Assembly: GCF_002727125.1 (NCBI RefSeq)
Contig: NZ_NHOA01000008.1
Span: forward strand, 56,846 to 120,845
Origin: Halorubrum persicum
GTDB taxonomy: Archaea > Halobacteriota > Halobacteria > Halobacteriales > Haloferacaceae
Direction of reading: 5' to 3'
Length of the DNA stretch: 64,000 bases
The stretch's first letter is position 1; each line of letters starts with the position of its first letter. The notes below the pieces were generated by a model. The model saw only the letters and a list, made by a program, of their open reading frames with translations. It was not told the DNA's origin and did not search any database. A program made the translations under genes and the position numbers. Of the stretch, positions 19,464 through 28,552 are shown piece by piece.

Positions 19464-19685
19464 ATGAGACCATTCCTTCTTCAGTTCGCAAAGGACGCTG
19501 AGTCAAATGACCATGCAGACTTAGCCTCTGAATATTACTTTGATCCTGAGGATGATCTTCTCCATTGGAAAGGGGATCCAGAACACCCACCCGCGGTTGA
19601 TGTACCAGATGAAGCTGGACATCAAACAAAAAAGAAAAACTATGAGAAATCAGACGAAAATAGAGATGATGGACCGTGGTTTTAG
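19464..19685 (+). CDS. Candidate ATP-grasp-modified RiPP precursor (graspetide precursor)
   Basis: A 73-residue peptide. The N terminus MRPFLLQFAKDAES matches the RPF-type leader start I know from precursors annotated as putative ATP-grasp-modified RiPPs, followed by a YYFDPEDDLLHWKGDPEHPP segment. The C-terminal region is rich in Lys, Asp, Glu, Ser and Asn and ends in GPWF, so side chains able to form macrolactone or macrolactam links are present. The ATP-grasp ligase starts nine bases downstream. The call rests on the N-terminal pattern plus this adjacency. It could be an unmodified small protein; a core peptide cannot be delimited from one sequence. Confidence 0.65.
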   Translation: MRPFLLQFAKDAESNDHADLASEYYFDPEDDLLHWKGDPEHPPAVDVPDEAGHQTKKKNYEKSDENRDDGPWF

Positions 19686-19693
19686 GCAATTGA

Positions 19694-20647
19694 ATGATCT
19701 TAGTTCTTTCCAATAAGTGGGATACAACTACTGATTTCGTTATTAAAGAACTTCAACGACGGAACCATCCCTACTTACGATTGAATACTGAGGACATTTC
19801 AGATCTGGAAGTAACAACCGAGTTGCCGGATCTATCAATTTCCATCGAATGGAAAGGACGTTCTGTGGACTTATCTGAGGATGTTGGAGCAGTGTGGTAT
19901 CGTAGGCCAAGCAAGCCATACGAGTTTACTGAAGAGAATGACAGACCCGATGAAGCGACACTTGAATATATTCAGGATCAATGGGGTGCGTGGTGGGAAT
20001 CACTTCAAACACTGTCTGGAATAACTTGGGTGAATCATCCTGTCGAGAATCACCGGATGGAGTCTAAAACCCGCCAGCTTCATTTAGCTGATCAAATCGG
20101 ATTTAATATTCCGGAGACGGCTATCACTAACCAACCTAGTGTTATTGAAGACCTTTACCAAAAACACGGATCCATTATTTCTAAAGCTGTTTCAGCTCCT
20201 CTAGTTGACAAACAAGACAAATTTGTCTTTACTGTTCACATCGAAGACTCTCCTGAAGATGCTGAAGGCGAATTAGAAGTATGTCCAACAATATTCCAAA
20301 AGCCGCTAATCCCAAAAATAGACTACCGAATAACGGTTGTGGGAGATGAAGTGTTTCCTGTCAAAATTGAGACGACTGACGAAGAACCAGTCCCTCTTGA
20401 TTGGCGAACTGAGAAGGACCATATCCAGTTTACTCCAGCCAAGCTTCCTAATAAAATAGAAAGTCTTTGTCGAGAGTATGTAGCAAAGGCCGATCTCCTC
20501 TTCGGTGCTATCGATCTTGTGAAGCACGAACAAGAATACGTGTTTTTAGAGATCAATCCCAATGGGGAGTGGGGATGGTTACAGAAACCGTGGGATATTC
20601 CGATTGCTGAGGAGCTTGCAGAGTTACTGATAGCAAACGACGAGTAA
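19694..20647 (+). CDS. ATP-grasp ligase, graspetide-synthetase type (MvdD/TgmB-like)
   Basis: A 317-residue enzyme expected to form ATP-dependent ester or amide bonds between peptide side chains. The N terminus MILVLSNKWDTTTDFVIKEL and LRLNTEDISDL are the pre-ATP-grasp domain typical of MvdD-like maturases; WYRRPSKPYEF is the family's conserved W-x-R segment. The ATP-grasp core includes ISKAVSAPL (nucleotide-binding Lys), FQKPLIPKIDYRITVVGDEV and VFLEINPNGEWGWLQ (about residues 283-297), the conserved metal-binding E-x-N motif ending in the WGW seen in this group. It is preceded by the small RPF-type peptide and followed six bases later by a membrane protein gene, giving a three-gene unit. 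Confidence 0.82.
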   Translation: MILVLSNKWDTTTDFVIKELQRRNHPYLRLNTEDISDLEVTTELPDLSISIEWKGRSVDLSEDVGAVWYRRPSKPYEFTEENDRPDEATLEYIQDQWGAWWESLQTLSGITWVNHPVENHRMESKTRQLHLADQIGFNIPETAITNQPSVIEDLYQKHGSIISKAVSAPLVDKQDKFVFTVHIEDSPEDAEGELEVCPTIFQKPLIPKIDYRITVVGDEVFPVKIETTDEEPVPLDWRTEKDHIQFTPAKLPNKIESLCREYVAKADLLFGAIDLVKHEQEYVFLEINPNGEWGWLQKPWDIPIAEELAELLIANDE

Positions 20648-20653
20648 TATCGA

Positions 20654-21379
20654 ATGAATATCTTGGGTGTTATCCGAAGAATGTATACTTCTGTTACGTC
20701 CGTATTTTCGTCTTCGGTATCGATAGTAATGAGAGTGGTTTATGAAGTGTTGCCACCGATTGAGTTCCATTGGAAGAATTATAAGTATGATTTTAGCTTC
20801 CGTATCACAGAAAACGAAGAAAAATTGGAAGAATTTCGTGAGGAGATCCAGACAGCAATGTCTGATATTTCTGACGACACTAAGGATATATTAGAAGCAG
20901 CAGATAAAGCACATCACCTAGAGTTAGATCGAAGTTCAGAGCTCGACTCAAAAGCTGCCGCATATCTGACAAACGTTGGAATTGTATTAAGCATTCTAAG
21001 TCTAATCCCGCTAATTGGTGCTTCTCTAGGAATTAACCCTGGTTCTATTTCATCTCTAAGCAATCTTCAGATTGTAAGTATAATGGCGTTTGGATATGCG
21101 ATATTGATGTTTTTGCTATCTGCTATGTATTCTTATCGAGCTATGAAAATAGCTGGATTCGAACCGTACTACTCCGCAAATGAACTGGTTGACAGAATGA
21201 AGGACGACCAGTTTGGCGAAGTCCAACAAATAGTAGACCTAATGATTTGCAGGAGAAAAAATGAGGAATATACACAAGAGAAAGTAAATACACTCTTTGC
21301 TGCTGAAAGTCTTCACCGAAATGGACTAATTGCATTAGCTGCTGGTATAATCCTTATTTCAGTATCATTCTTGATGTAG
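20654..21379 (+). CDS. Three-segment membrane protein of the ATP-grasp cluster
   Basis: A 241-residue protein with no recognised family. Residues 1-100 are hydrophilic and helical (ITENEEKLEEFREEIQTAMS). Two hydrophobic segments follow (AYLTNVGIVLSILSLIPLIG, about 103-125; VSIMAFGYAILMFLLSAMYS, about 140-160), then a helical cytosolic stretch and a last C-terminal segment (GLIALAAGIILISVSFLM). The two-plus-one arrangement resembles membrane effectors of the SLATT/PycTM kind in outline only. It could alternatively export or confer immunity to the peptide product. It starts six bases after the ligase stop and shares the cluster's low GC. Confidence 0.65.
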   Translation: MNILGVIRRMYTSVTSVFSSSVSIVMRVVYEVLPPIEFHWKNYKYDFSFRITENEEKLEEFREEIQTAMSDISDDTKDILEAADKAHHLELDRSSELDSKAAAYLTNVGIVLSILSLIPLIGASLGINPGSISSLSNLQIVSIMAFGYAILMFLLSAMYSYRAMKIAGFEPYYSANELVDRMKDDQFGEVQQIVDLMICRRKNEEYTQEKVNTLFAAESLHRNGLIALAAGIILISVSFLM

Positions 21380-21552
21380 TACATCTCCTATATCAACACC
21401 CACGGTGATATAGACTATTTCGGCTCTGTTGAAATCCTTTTCTTTAGATAGACCATCTCTAGAAACCCTGCCTATAGCAAGTGAAGAATGGCCGTTAGCT
21501 CAAATCACTCCTTAACGGTAGCATTAAGACCCGCTGTAATTGAAGCTGGTAT

Positions 21553-21723
21553 ATGACTCACACTGACTGGTTTCTCGGGCTAATTGCCTATCTTTTAGCT
21601 GCCCTCGTCTTAGAAGTTGGCTTGAACGGATTCATATTATATGAATTATCTATCCTCGCCATAATGTATGGTCTTGCAATATACCTAATTATCTATCCAG
21701 TTTATACAATATATTCGGCGTAA
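21553..21723 (+). CDS. Small two-helix membrane peptide carried inside the IS
   Basis: A 56-residue frame starting MTHTDWFLGLIAYLLAALVL and continuing through a second hydrophobic stretch (ELSILAIMYGLAIYLIIYPV). It lies between the left IS end and the transposase, pointing opposite to it. No family is recognised. Length, clear start and two well-formed hydrophobic segments argue for a real gene; within an IS it would be a passenger. Confidence 0.5.
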   Translation: MTHTDWFLGLIAYLLAALVLEVGLNGFILYELSILAIMYGLAIYLIIYPVYTIYSA

Positions 21724-21758
21724 TAATATACCAGACAACATGCCGACTGTATTGACGG

Positions 21759-22580
21759 TTAGAGGGTTCTATCAAGATTGTGGACGATGCACACAAGAGC
21801 GAGTTCACGGAACTGTTTCCACCAGCGTCGTGACCGAACGAACGTACCGTATCTTCTTTTGAGTCGAGAGTTCACTGTCTCGCTCTGACTCCGTTGGCCG
21901 TAGAGGTCAGCATCCAGCCGCGCGTTCCACGCTTTCTGCAGTGATGAGAACTCACGATGTTTGATGAGCGGACGGATCCCATTTTTACGGGCCATTGTGC
22001 GAATCTGCTGATCGTCGTAGCCCTTGTCTCCAAGAAGCACATCAACTTCAGCAGTATTTCGGCTGATGAGTGAAGGTGCGATCTGTGTATCGTGCTTGCG
22101 GGTCGTTGTGACGTGAAAATCGAGTATCGCGTTTGCTTTGGTATCAACTAAGAGCGTGGCTTTCAGCTGCTGAATCGTCAGGTTCGCCCGTTTCGTGTAG
22201 TGCTTCGAGGCGTGAGTTCGGTCGAAGCCCGAGGCGTCGATCCCCGCAACACCGTCTGTTGGGAGTAGTGACACAGAGAGGTTAAGAAGTACCCGCCAGA
22301 CAGCCATATCGAGCCTATCGAACGCTTTGCACAGCGTTGACGGCGCAGGGAGTTCGGTGAGGTTGATCGCACTCCGAATGCGGGGCATCTCGATGAGTTC
22401 GTCGAGAAGTGTTCGATAAGTCGTGTCCTTCCGTACTTTGAGACACAGGAGAACGATGTGCTGATGGAGCGTGTAGCGTTGCTTCGAGAACTTCGAGGAG
22501 TATCGAGCCACAGCACGTTGCGCTAACTGAAATGCTTCCTCGACAAATCGGAGCAATCGAGACTTTGGGAAGGTCTGCAT
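21759..22580 (-). CDS. IS5-family transposase
   Basis: A 273-residue DDE transposase. The first catalytic Asp is in GVAGIDASGFDRTHASKHYT, the second in VDVLLGDKGYDDQQIRTMAR, and the Glu in the RSQSETVNSRLKRRYG box (Y-x2-R-x3-E-x6-K type), which together are the IS5/IS4-group signature. Haloarchaeal ISH1-like elements have transposases of this size. The gene is complete and lies within intact inverted repeats, so the element may be active. Confidence 0.88.
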   Translation of the reverse strand: MQTFPKSRLLRFVEEAFQLAQRAVARYSSKFSKQRYTLHQHIVLLCLKVRKDTTYRTLLDELIEMPRIRSAINLTELPAPSTLCKAFDRLDMAVWRVLLNLSVSLLPTDGVAGIDASGFDRTHASKHYTKRANLTIQQLKATLLVDTKANAILDFHVTTTRKHDTQIAPSLISRNTAEVDVLLGDKGYDDQQIRTMARKNGIRPLIKHREFSSLQKAWNARLDADLYGQRSQSETVNSRLKRRYGTFVRSRRWWKQFRELALVCIVHNLDRTL

Positions 22581-22735
22581 CTACTCAAACTACTGACTGG
22601 ATTTGTAACTCACTAAGGATTTCAACAGAGCCACTATTTCCTAAATCGAGATCTCACGACTCAAAGTTAGGCTATACTGGAAATCAATCTTAGACCAAGG
22701 AACCATAGAATAGTCAATAGCGAGGGAAAGAAATG

Positions 22736-23119
22736 CTAGAACGGGGATGTAATCCAATCGCCCTGATCTCTTCGTTCCAACTGTGGGCCAAAGAGTTCTT
22801 GAAGTGAGTAAAGATCACCGGCGTAGCGTAGATCATACGTTTTCCCCCGACGATGAAACGATCCTTCAACTACGAACTGAACCGTTGGACTCTGGTATTC
22901 CAGATCGTCCGCTCGCTGATCCATCTCACGAGCCAACTCGTTTACCAGTTCTTCGTCGTCAAACGCTTCTTCTAATCCGACTACGCTCACCTCTTCTGGT
23001 ACGTCGTCGTTCTTCAGTCGCTGGAGAAACTCCTCGATCGGCATCTGATGGTCGAAAGTCTCGTACTCCCCAGCCACGACGATGTTGTATTGGCCGGGGA
23101 TGCGTCCTGGTCCCGCCAT
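22736..23119 (-). CDS. Hypothetical protein following the DUF1156 methylase
   Basis: A 127-residue acidic protein of unknown family. It starts two bases after the methylase stop, so the two are almost certainly co-transcribed. The N-terminal half has a possible alpha/beta pattern (YNIVVAGEYETFDHQMPIEE), and the C-terminal half alternates strand-like segments (SPTVQFVVEGSFHRRGKTYD). It may be a small accessory of the methylase system. Confidence 0.65.
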   Translation of the reverse strand: MAGPGRIPGQYNIVVAGEYETFDHQMPIEEFLQRLKNDDVPEEVSVVGLEEAFDDEELVNELAREMDQRADDLEYQSPTVQFVVEGSFHRRGKTYDLRYAGDLYSLQELFGPQLERRDQGDWITSPF

Positions 23120-23121
23120 TG

Positions 23122-25782
23122 TTAGTAACTCGTAATGTCTCGATCACCAAGTACTCGGGTGTATGTGTCGTCGCCAGTCGCATCTGACAGACGGCCGGCG
23201 AGTTCGCGCAGGTCGTCATCGACACCCCACTTGTCGACGTAATTCTGGACAGACTGCCCCTTCTCGTAGCGGTACCGAAGGAACTGCAGTTTATCGAGGT
23301 TCGAGAGGTGGTCGTCGCTGTCGCCGTTGGTCCGCTCCTGGATGTAGGCCTGCCGTTTCTCGTTGTCCCACGTCCCGAGTTCGAAGCCGTCATCCTGGTT
23401 GTAGAGGCGCATCTCTTTCAGCTCCTCGGGTGTGGCGTTCGTCCCCCGGCAGAGCTTGTTCACGTCGTCGAAGGACGGGTTGTTGCTATCGAGGAGATCG
23501 ATGAACACGTCCTCAACGCCGATGTCGCTGGCCTCTTGGATGATGCCGTAGATCTCCTGAACGACTTCCTTCGCAGACATAATCTCGCCGTCGCGTTGGA
23601 CCTTTCCGTGATGCTTGGAGTATTCACGGAAACACGCGCCCATCTCCATCACGCCGATGTCGCCACGAGACAGATCGCGGTTCTCTTCGAGTTGCTTGCG
23701 GGTGCGACGAGCAGTTCGGTAGATGTCTCGGCGGAGTGAGTTCCAAGAGGCCGGCTCTGTCTCGTCGATGGGGCGGGCGACAACGACAATATCGAAGGAA
23801 ACAGCTTCACCACCGATGAATTTGTTAATATCTGCGGTAATTGGGTACGTTGCTGTCACCTCGAACCCAACGTTACATAGTGATTCAAGGAGCTCACCCC
23901 ACGACTCAGAGTCGCTGTGATGGTAGGTGAATGTGAGCGATCCGTCATCCTTGAGTGCCCGCTTGATGACCGAGAACGCTTGGCCAAGTTCGGACTCGAA
24001 GTCTTCGACAGTCTTCTCTAAGTATGGATTCGTGACTATGGACTCTGTACGCGGCGTTTTGTCTTGGCCGAACCCCGAGTATCTATCTTCAAGCAGGATT
24101 TTCTGCCAGACATAAAAGTAGTCAGAGACCTCAGAGTAGATAATATTGTCATAGTATGGGGGATCAGTAATGACCGCATCAAACTCGTCTTCAAAATCAA
24201 GACGACGCATATCCCCCTGGTGGAGAGTTATATCCTCGCCAATCGGCTTAGAGAATCCTGCAGTCTCTACTGTTTCACCGTCCTGAACATAACGCTCAGT
24301 AGGTTCTCCCGCGTATTCGATACCAGACTTCACTAAATCAATAATGGACTGAAAAGTACCTCTTCCGAACTCTGCGCCCCAAACATTTCCTTCACAGGGA
24401 GTTTGTGGGGGATCAAAAGAATTGTTTTTGAATATGTTAATAATTTTGTTATATCCCTGGTCATACCCGACCATCATCGTGTTTGTTCGGAGCATTCCAG
24501 TAAATGCGAGCAGAAGATATTCCTGGATATTTTGGTCGCTCACATCACTGATAGATGATAGTAGCTTAGAGTGGCAGACCAGCTGGCGCTCATTAAACAT
24601 ATCTGTCCAGTCTTCGTATTTATGTTGGAATACGTCGTTACCGCTTACAGATGACGCTGCGGTTATTGCACCCTCTGGAATCTTCTCGTCAGGTACGTAA
24701 TCGTGTAGTTCTTCGTTTTCTCTCCATTCGCGCTGGGCTTCTTCGAACAGTTCTATGTCGGCTTTCTCAGCCTGCTTGTACCCCTTATGTGAACTCTTCT
24801 CTTCTCCCGCTTCGTCACAATGACCACAATAATACTCCACAGCATACAGACGGGTGTCGTACCCACCTTGTTCCTGAATCGCATCTGTAATCGCATATTT
24901 CTGCCCACAGTCGGGACAGTTGTACTTCCCCCCACGCGAGACGTTCCCTTCCTTTGGGGCAAAGCCATGTCCGCAGTCGTCGCAAACACTCTCTGACTGC
25001 CAATCGTCTACCAGCGTCACTGCTCCGCAGTCTGGACAGTGAACATTATACTTGTCGTCATTCTCGTAACGGCCTGCCGCGACACGGTAATCCCTAAACA
25101 GTGGAACCGTGTGCCCACAGGAGACGCAGTCCAACTCCTTCACCCAGAAGTTGTACATCACGTCCGCTTCGTGATCTCCATTCGGGCAGGGCGTCTTGTA
25201 GTACTGCGTAATCTCGTCAGCAACGTCCTCTTTGATTTGTTCGAAGGCGGCCTCTAACTCTTCAACATCGGTCTGTCCCGCTTCGAGTTCTTTCTTCGTG
25301 ACAAACCACGCGACGGGATTCAGATCGTTCCCGACGACTTCTGCACCGAATCGGGACGCCTCGACGAGCGAGGTGCCACCGCCCATAAACGGATCCAGAA
25401 TCTTCTTGTCTTCCACGCGAACGTCCTTGGGATACAGCTCCCAGAGGCTCTCAGGATCGCTCATATCGACACGATCGATGAGCGATGCGATGTCCGTCTG
25501 TGTCTCGTCTCCCCAGTCAGCAAGCGTCTCGTTGTCCTGTCCGGGCTCGTAGACCTCGACCTTCTCTGGATCGTCGAGAAGCGTGTAGAGTGAAATTGCT
25601 CGGAAGACACAACCGAGTCGCCGGGCCCACCACTTGTGCATCGTGTAGATCGGCCGGTAGTACATCTTCGCCCGGCCTTCCTTCTCTGCGATTTCGTTCA
25701 CGCGCTCGATCGGGAAGCCCCGTTCGATGGGGAGTTCCGTCCGCTCGCGTTCGGTTGGTGGAGACCCGGATTGCTCAGACAT
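23122..25782 (-). CDS. DUF1156-type adenine-specific DNA methyltransferase
   Basis: An 886-residue protein matching the DUF1156/COG1743 methylase pattern. The N terminus (ELPIERGFPIERVNEIAEKE, IYTMHKWWARRLGCVFRAIS) is the DUF1156 region. SAM motif I is DPFMGGGTSLVEASRFGAEV (about residue 130) and the catalytic motif IV is VITDPPYYDNIIYSEVSDYF (about 537), with DPPY predicting an amino-methyltransferase. Between them lie several zinc-ribbon CxxC pairs (CVSCGH, CPDCGAV, CDDCGHG, CPDCGQK, CGHCDEA). The family is often found beside DUF499 ATPases in defence islands, and a DUF499 gene is present at 28.7 kb. Confidence 0.85.
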   Translation of the reverse strand: MSEQSGSPPTERERTELPIERGFPIERVNEIAEKEGRAKMYYRPIYTMHKWWARRLGCVFRAISLYTLLDDPEKVEVYEPGQDNETLADWGDETQTDIASLIDRVDMSDPESLWELYPKDVRVEDKKILDPFMGGGTSLVEASRFGAEVVGNDLNPVAWFVTKKELEAGQTDVEELEAAFEQIKEDVADEITQYYKTPCPNGDHEADVMYNFWVKELDCVSCGHTVPLFRDYRVAAGRYENDDKYNVHCPDCGAVTLVDDWQSESVCDDCGHGFAPKEGNVSRGGKYNCPDCGQKYAITDAIQEQGGYDTRLYAVEYYCGHCDEAGEEKSSHKGYKQAEKADIELFEEAQREWRENEELHDYVPDEKIPEGAITAASSVSGNDVFQHKYEDWTDMFNERQLVCHSKLLSSISDVSDQNIQEYLLLAFTGMLRTNTMMVGYDQGYNKIINIFKNNSFDPPQTPCEGNVWGAEFGRGTFQSIIDLVKSGIEYAGEPTERYVQDGETVETAGFSKPIGEDITLHQGDMRRLDFEDEFDAVITDPPYYDNIIYSEVSDYFYVWQKILLEDRYSGFGQDKTPRTESIVTNPYLEKTVEDFESELGQAFSVIKRALKDDGSLTFTYHHSDSESWGELLESLCNVGFEVTATYPITADINKFIGGEAVSFDIVVVARPIDETEPASWNSLRRDIYRTARRTRKQLEENRDLSRGDIGVMEMGACFREYSKHHGKVQRDGEIMSAKEVVQEIYGIIQEASDIGVEDVFIDLLDSNNPSFDDVNKLCRGTNATPEELKEMRLYNQDDGFELGTWDNEKRQAYIQERTNGDSDDHLSNLDKLQFLRYRYEKGQSVQNYVDKWGVDDDLRELAGRLSDATGDDTYTRVLGDRDITSY

Positions 25783-25943
25783 AGTTCAGTATACAGAAGA
25801 GATTACTGACGAGCCCCATAAGTGTACAGTCTCCAGACCAGCCCTCACAGTTCTACTTCAGTGATTAAGACATCAAGTCTGGGACAGTGTCGATCAATTT
25901 CGATAAATCTGCTGCTTAGTGAAATTTTTCAATGAAATCCAAT

Positions 25944-26660
25944 TCAAGATGTAATCTGATCACGTTCTATCTGTAATTCTTCGTACGCACTATTGGAGAG
26001 GTTGCTAGCTAGAGCAAAGAAGAGGCCCATTACTTGGTCGATGGTACGCTCAATATCACCACCCTGTTCATCTGCACCGATCATAAACTGCTCAAAGTCT
26101 TCAGTATTCCACTCCGCGAGAATCCCTTCCATTGCTTTGGCGAGGTCAGAAGTCTCAACACCCTGGTTTTCTACCATCTCTATCATTTGTTCGAATCCTG
26201 TGGATAGCTCAGCCGCGTCATAGAGTGCGTCCTCAAACTCAAGTTCCTCAGAATATTCCTCTTGAGCCATCTCAAAAAGCTCCAACACGATCTCTATTCC
26301 CTCTTTCCGCGTATTTACGTCGGCAACTGCAGTGGCCTTAGCGTACATCTGGGCCACTGCTGAAATGTGTTCCACCGTTGAATCAGGAATATTCTCAGGC
26401 GGGTCCCTAACCCGTACAACGAGTCGTTCGGAGAAGGAATCCACTTCCTCAAGGATACGTTCGTAATCTGGTTCACTACCGAAACGCGCCTGTTCGATAT
26501 TGTAGGCTCCCCGACCGATAATGTCTAGACAATCGTCAAACCAAGTTTCTGTAGTTTTCTCCTTTTCTTGAGCTTGCTCACGTCGTCTTCTGTATTCATA
26601 TCCCCCAACGCTCCCGAGGACTCCGCCAATAAGGGTAAGCAACGCCTCAATAATTGGCAT
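25944..26660 (-). CDS. Membrane-anchored helical protein, function unknown
   Basis: A 238-residue protein. Residues 3-20 form one hydrophobic anchor (IIEALLTLIGGVLGSVGG) followed by an Arg/Glu-rich turn (RRRREQAQEKEKTT); the rest is acidic and helical and probably faces the cytosol. No domain is recognised. It stands between the methylase and the nucleotidyltransferase pair on the same strand, with its own upstream AT-rich region. Confidence 0.6.
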   Translation of the reverse strand: MPIIEALLTLIGGVLGSVGGYEYRRRREQAQEKEKTTETWFDDCLDIIGRGAYNIEQARFGSEPDYERILEEVDSFSERLVVRVRDPPENIPDSTVEHISAVAQMYAKATAVADVNTRKEGIEIVLELFEMAQEEYSEELEFEDALYDAAELSTGFEQMIEMVENQGVETSDLAKAMEGILAEWNTEDFEQFMIGADEQGGDIERTIDQVMGLFFALASNLSNSAYEELQIERDQITS

Positions 26661-26791
26661 AGAATTATTCTATCCTGATTGGACTTAACTTTTCTAAGCA
26701 CATAGACGGTCCATAGCGAAGCCGCTCGAAATAGGCGAATAGTTGTTACGGGCTTAGACCATCTGAACTGACCTGAATCGATGAGGACGAC

Positions 26792-27628
26792 CTACTCGGT
26801 AAGCACAAATGAGTCATCCGACGCCCGTTCAATTGCGCCGATCTGTTCCAACCATTCGATGCCTGACGAGGCGGTCTCGTCACCAACACGTCGCTGGATA
26901 GCCGACTCCGGAACACCTCTGTAGAGGTCGTCACTGTATTCGTGTTCCAAGAGCGAGTCGATGGCGTTGCTAACCGCTTGTCCATCTTGGACTTGATCGT
27001 GTAGTACGTTGATTTCCTCGTGAATATCGAAGACGTAGCCTTGTTCACGTAATCGATCCAGCTTGTGTTTCATCGCCCCGATGAACTCGTCTCTCCCGAG
27101 CAATTCGAGTTGGGTGTAGATTTCTTCAACGATTACGTCCTCGTCAATGCCGGTTTGAGCGATCCGGATCATATCGTCGACATCGTCCTCTCGGTTGGCG
27201 ACGGCTTTGAACAGGAAAATGTCGTTCAACGAGACCGCCCTGACGGTGAGATTACCCTCATCGAACAGGTGACGACTCCGATCAACCATCGATTGCGTTA
27301 GTCGGATGACGCCGGCGACCTGTTCGTGGAATACGTCGAACCGCCGCAGATCCTTCTGGAGAATGAACGCAGCGCCGAGTTCGTCGTATACCTCTGCAAG
27401 TTCCTCTTCGGGTTCGTATCCGGCAGCCGTTAGTACCTGCCACAACCGCTGGAGTTCGCCCTGTTCTCGGACGATCAAATCGATGTCCTTCGTGGCGTTT
27501 TTGAGATCATTCAGTGTGAGCGCACCACCCCCGATGAGATAGACCGTCAATTCGTTTTCAAGCAGCCCCGCAAGCTCGCTGAACTGGCTCCGAATCGCGT
27601 CGGACCCGAAGGTGGCTTCTCTGGTCAC
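26792..27628 (-). CDS. Nucleotidyltransferase-fold protein (AbiEii-like toxin candidate)
   Basis: A 278-residue protein from the GTG start overlapping the upstream stop (GTGA). The nucleotidyltransferase motif is at about residues 30-55: VYLIGGGALTLNDLKNATKD followed by IDLIV (GG...D-x-D type). Further acidic residues follow in ELGAAFILQKDLRRFDVFHE. The family resembles AbiEii/DUF6036-like nucleotidyltransferases that act as toxins. The gene upstream is a double winged-helix protein, the standard AbiEi-AbiEii order. Confidence 0.72.
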   Translation of the reverse strand: MTREATFGSDAIRSQFSELAGLLENELTVYLIGGGALTLNDLKNATKDIDLIVREQGELQRLWQVLTAAGYEPEEELAEVYDELGAAFILQKDLRRFDVFHEQVAGVIRLTQSMVDRSRHLFDEGNLTVRAVSLNDIFLFKAVANREDDVDDMIRIAQTGIDEDVIVEEIYTQLELLGRDEFIGAMKHKLDRLREQGYVFDIHEEINVLHDQVQDGQAVSNAIDSLLEHEYSDDLYRGVPESAIQRRVGDETASSGIEWLEQIGAIERASDDSFVLTE

Positions 27629-28551
27629 AGTTCGACCTCGTACTCGTCGGCCAGCGTCTCGAACTCGTCCCACCGCGGCGTTGCTTCAGACGACTTCTTG
27701 CCTTCCGTCTGCAGGAACTCTACCAGTGGGTTGACGATCTCTGTAAGTCCATACTCATCGGCGGCTGCTTTCAGGTGCTCCGGTGAGAGGTTCGTCTTCG
27801 CAGCAAGCAAGAGGGCGTACTTCCGATGGCGAGAGTCGTTTTCGATGAGGAGCAAGTGGCAGAACAGGTCTTCGGGCCGAAGTGACTCTCGCTCTGCTGA
27901 ATAGAAGTAGTAGTGCTCTGAAGTCGTGAAAAACTGGAGTCCGTGCTCGGCAAACGCATCGAGTCCTGTCCGGTGGTAGTCCGATTGCTCGACTTCAGTC
28001 TCTGTGCGGACGAGAAACTCTTCGTGGGATTCCCAGACGATCGTTCCACTCCCAATATCCTGCTTAATCTGGGTGCGATGGGTGTGATGCTGGAGTTCGT
28101 ATGCGAAGACGTGCAACTCGTTGAACGCCTCTGTGAGCCTGTATTGACTATGCTGCTTGACGGCCATCGCTCGGTTTGTGAGTGTCCTGAGCCCGCGATA
28201 AATCGTTGCTCGCGCGTGTCCTGTTTGTTCTGCCAATTCTGTCGCAGTCCATCCCTTATCACTACTCAGGTAGTACAAGATATTCAGCAAGGAAGGAGTG
28301 AGCAGATCCGGGAAATCAATATGTGGATTCGATTTTGTGAGTGACTGAAATACTTCAACACAGCGCGCATCACCTGGCTTGGCGATGATTCTGTTTCCTG
28401 CACGTTCCTTGTTGATGAGATCACGCTGGGCCAGATCGTTGAGAGCATCCGATACCGTGCCCTCTCGATAATTTAGTTCGTCCGCCAGCTCCTGACGCCC
28501 TTTGGGGGTGTCAAGTGCTGAGAGAACGCGGAGTTCTCGTTCTTTTATCAT
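27625..28551 (-). CDS. Double winged-helix regulator (AbiEi-like antitoxin candidate)
   Basis: A 308-residue protein. Residues 5-55 are a winged helix (LRVLSALDTPKGRQELADEL, NYREGTVSDALNDL); about 85-135 contain a second (GWTATELAEQTGHARATIYR). The C-terminal half, with many aromatic residues and SEHYYFYSAERESLRPEDLF, resembles the AbiEi-type C-terminal domain. It overlaps the nucleotidyltransferase gene by four bases. An inverted repeat around its TATA box suggests autoregulation. Confidence 0.7.
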   Translation of the reverse strand: MIKERELRVLSALDTPKGRQELADELNYREGTVSDALNDLAQRDLINKERAGNRIIAKPGDARCVEVFQSLTKSNPHIDFPDLLTPSLLNILYYLSSDKGWTATELAEQTGHARATIYRGLRTLTNRAMAVKQHSQYRLTEAFNELHVFAYELQHHTHRTQIKQDIGSGTIVWESHEEFLVRTETEVEQSDYHRTGLDAFAEHGLQFFTTSEHYYFYSAERESLRPEDLFCHLLLIENDSRHRKYALLLAAKTNLSPEHLKAAADEYGLTEIVNPLVEFLQTEGKKSSEATPRWDEFETLADEYEVEL

Positions 28552-28552
28552 A

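Larger units (their letters stand above)
21422..22632. mobile_element. Complete IS5-type insertion sequence with 8-bp target duplication
   Basis: The ends are an 18-base perfect inverted repeat, GGCTCTGTTGAAATCCTT at 21422-21439 and its complement at 22615-22632. Both sides are flanked by ACTATTTC (21414-21421 and 22633-22640), an 8-bp target duplication. The element is 1211 bases long and carries a minus-strand transposase and a small plus-strand passenger ORF. Exact ends and target duplication suggest recent insertion. Confidence 0.9.
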
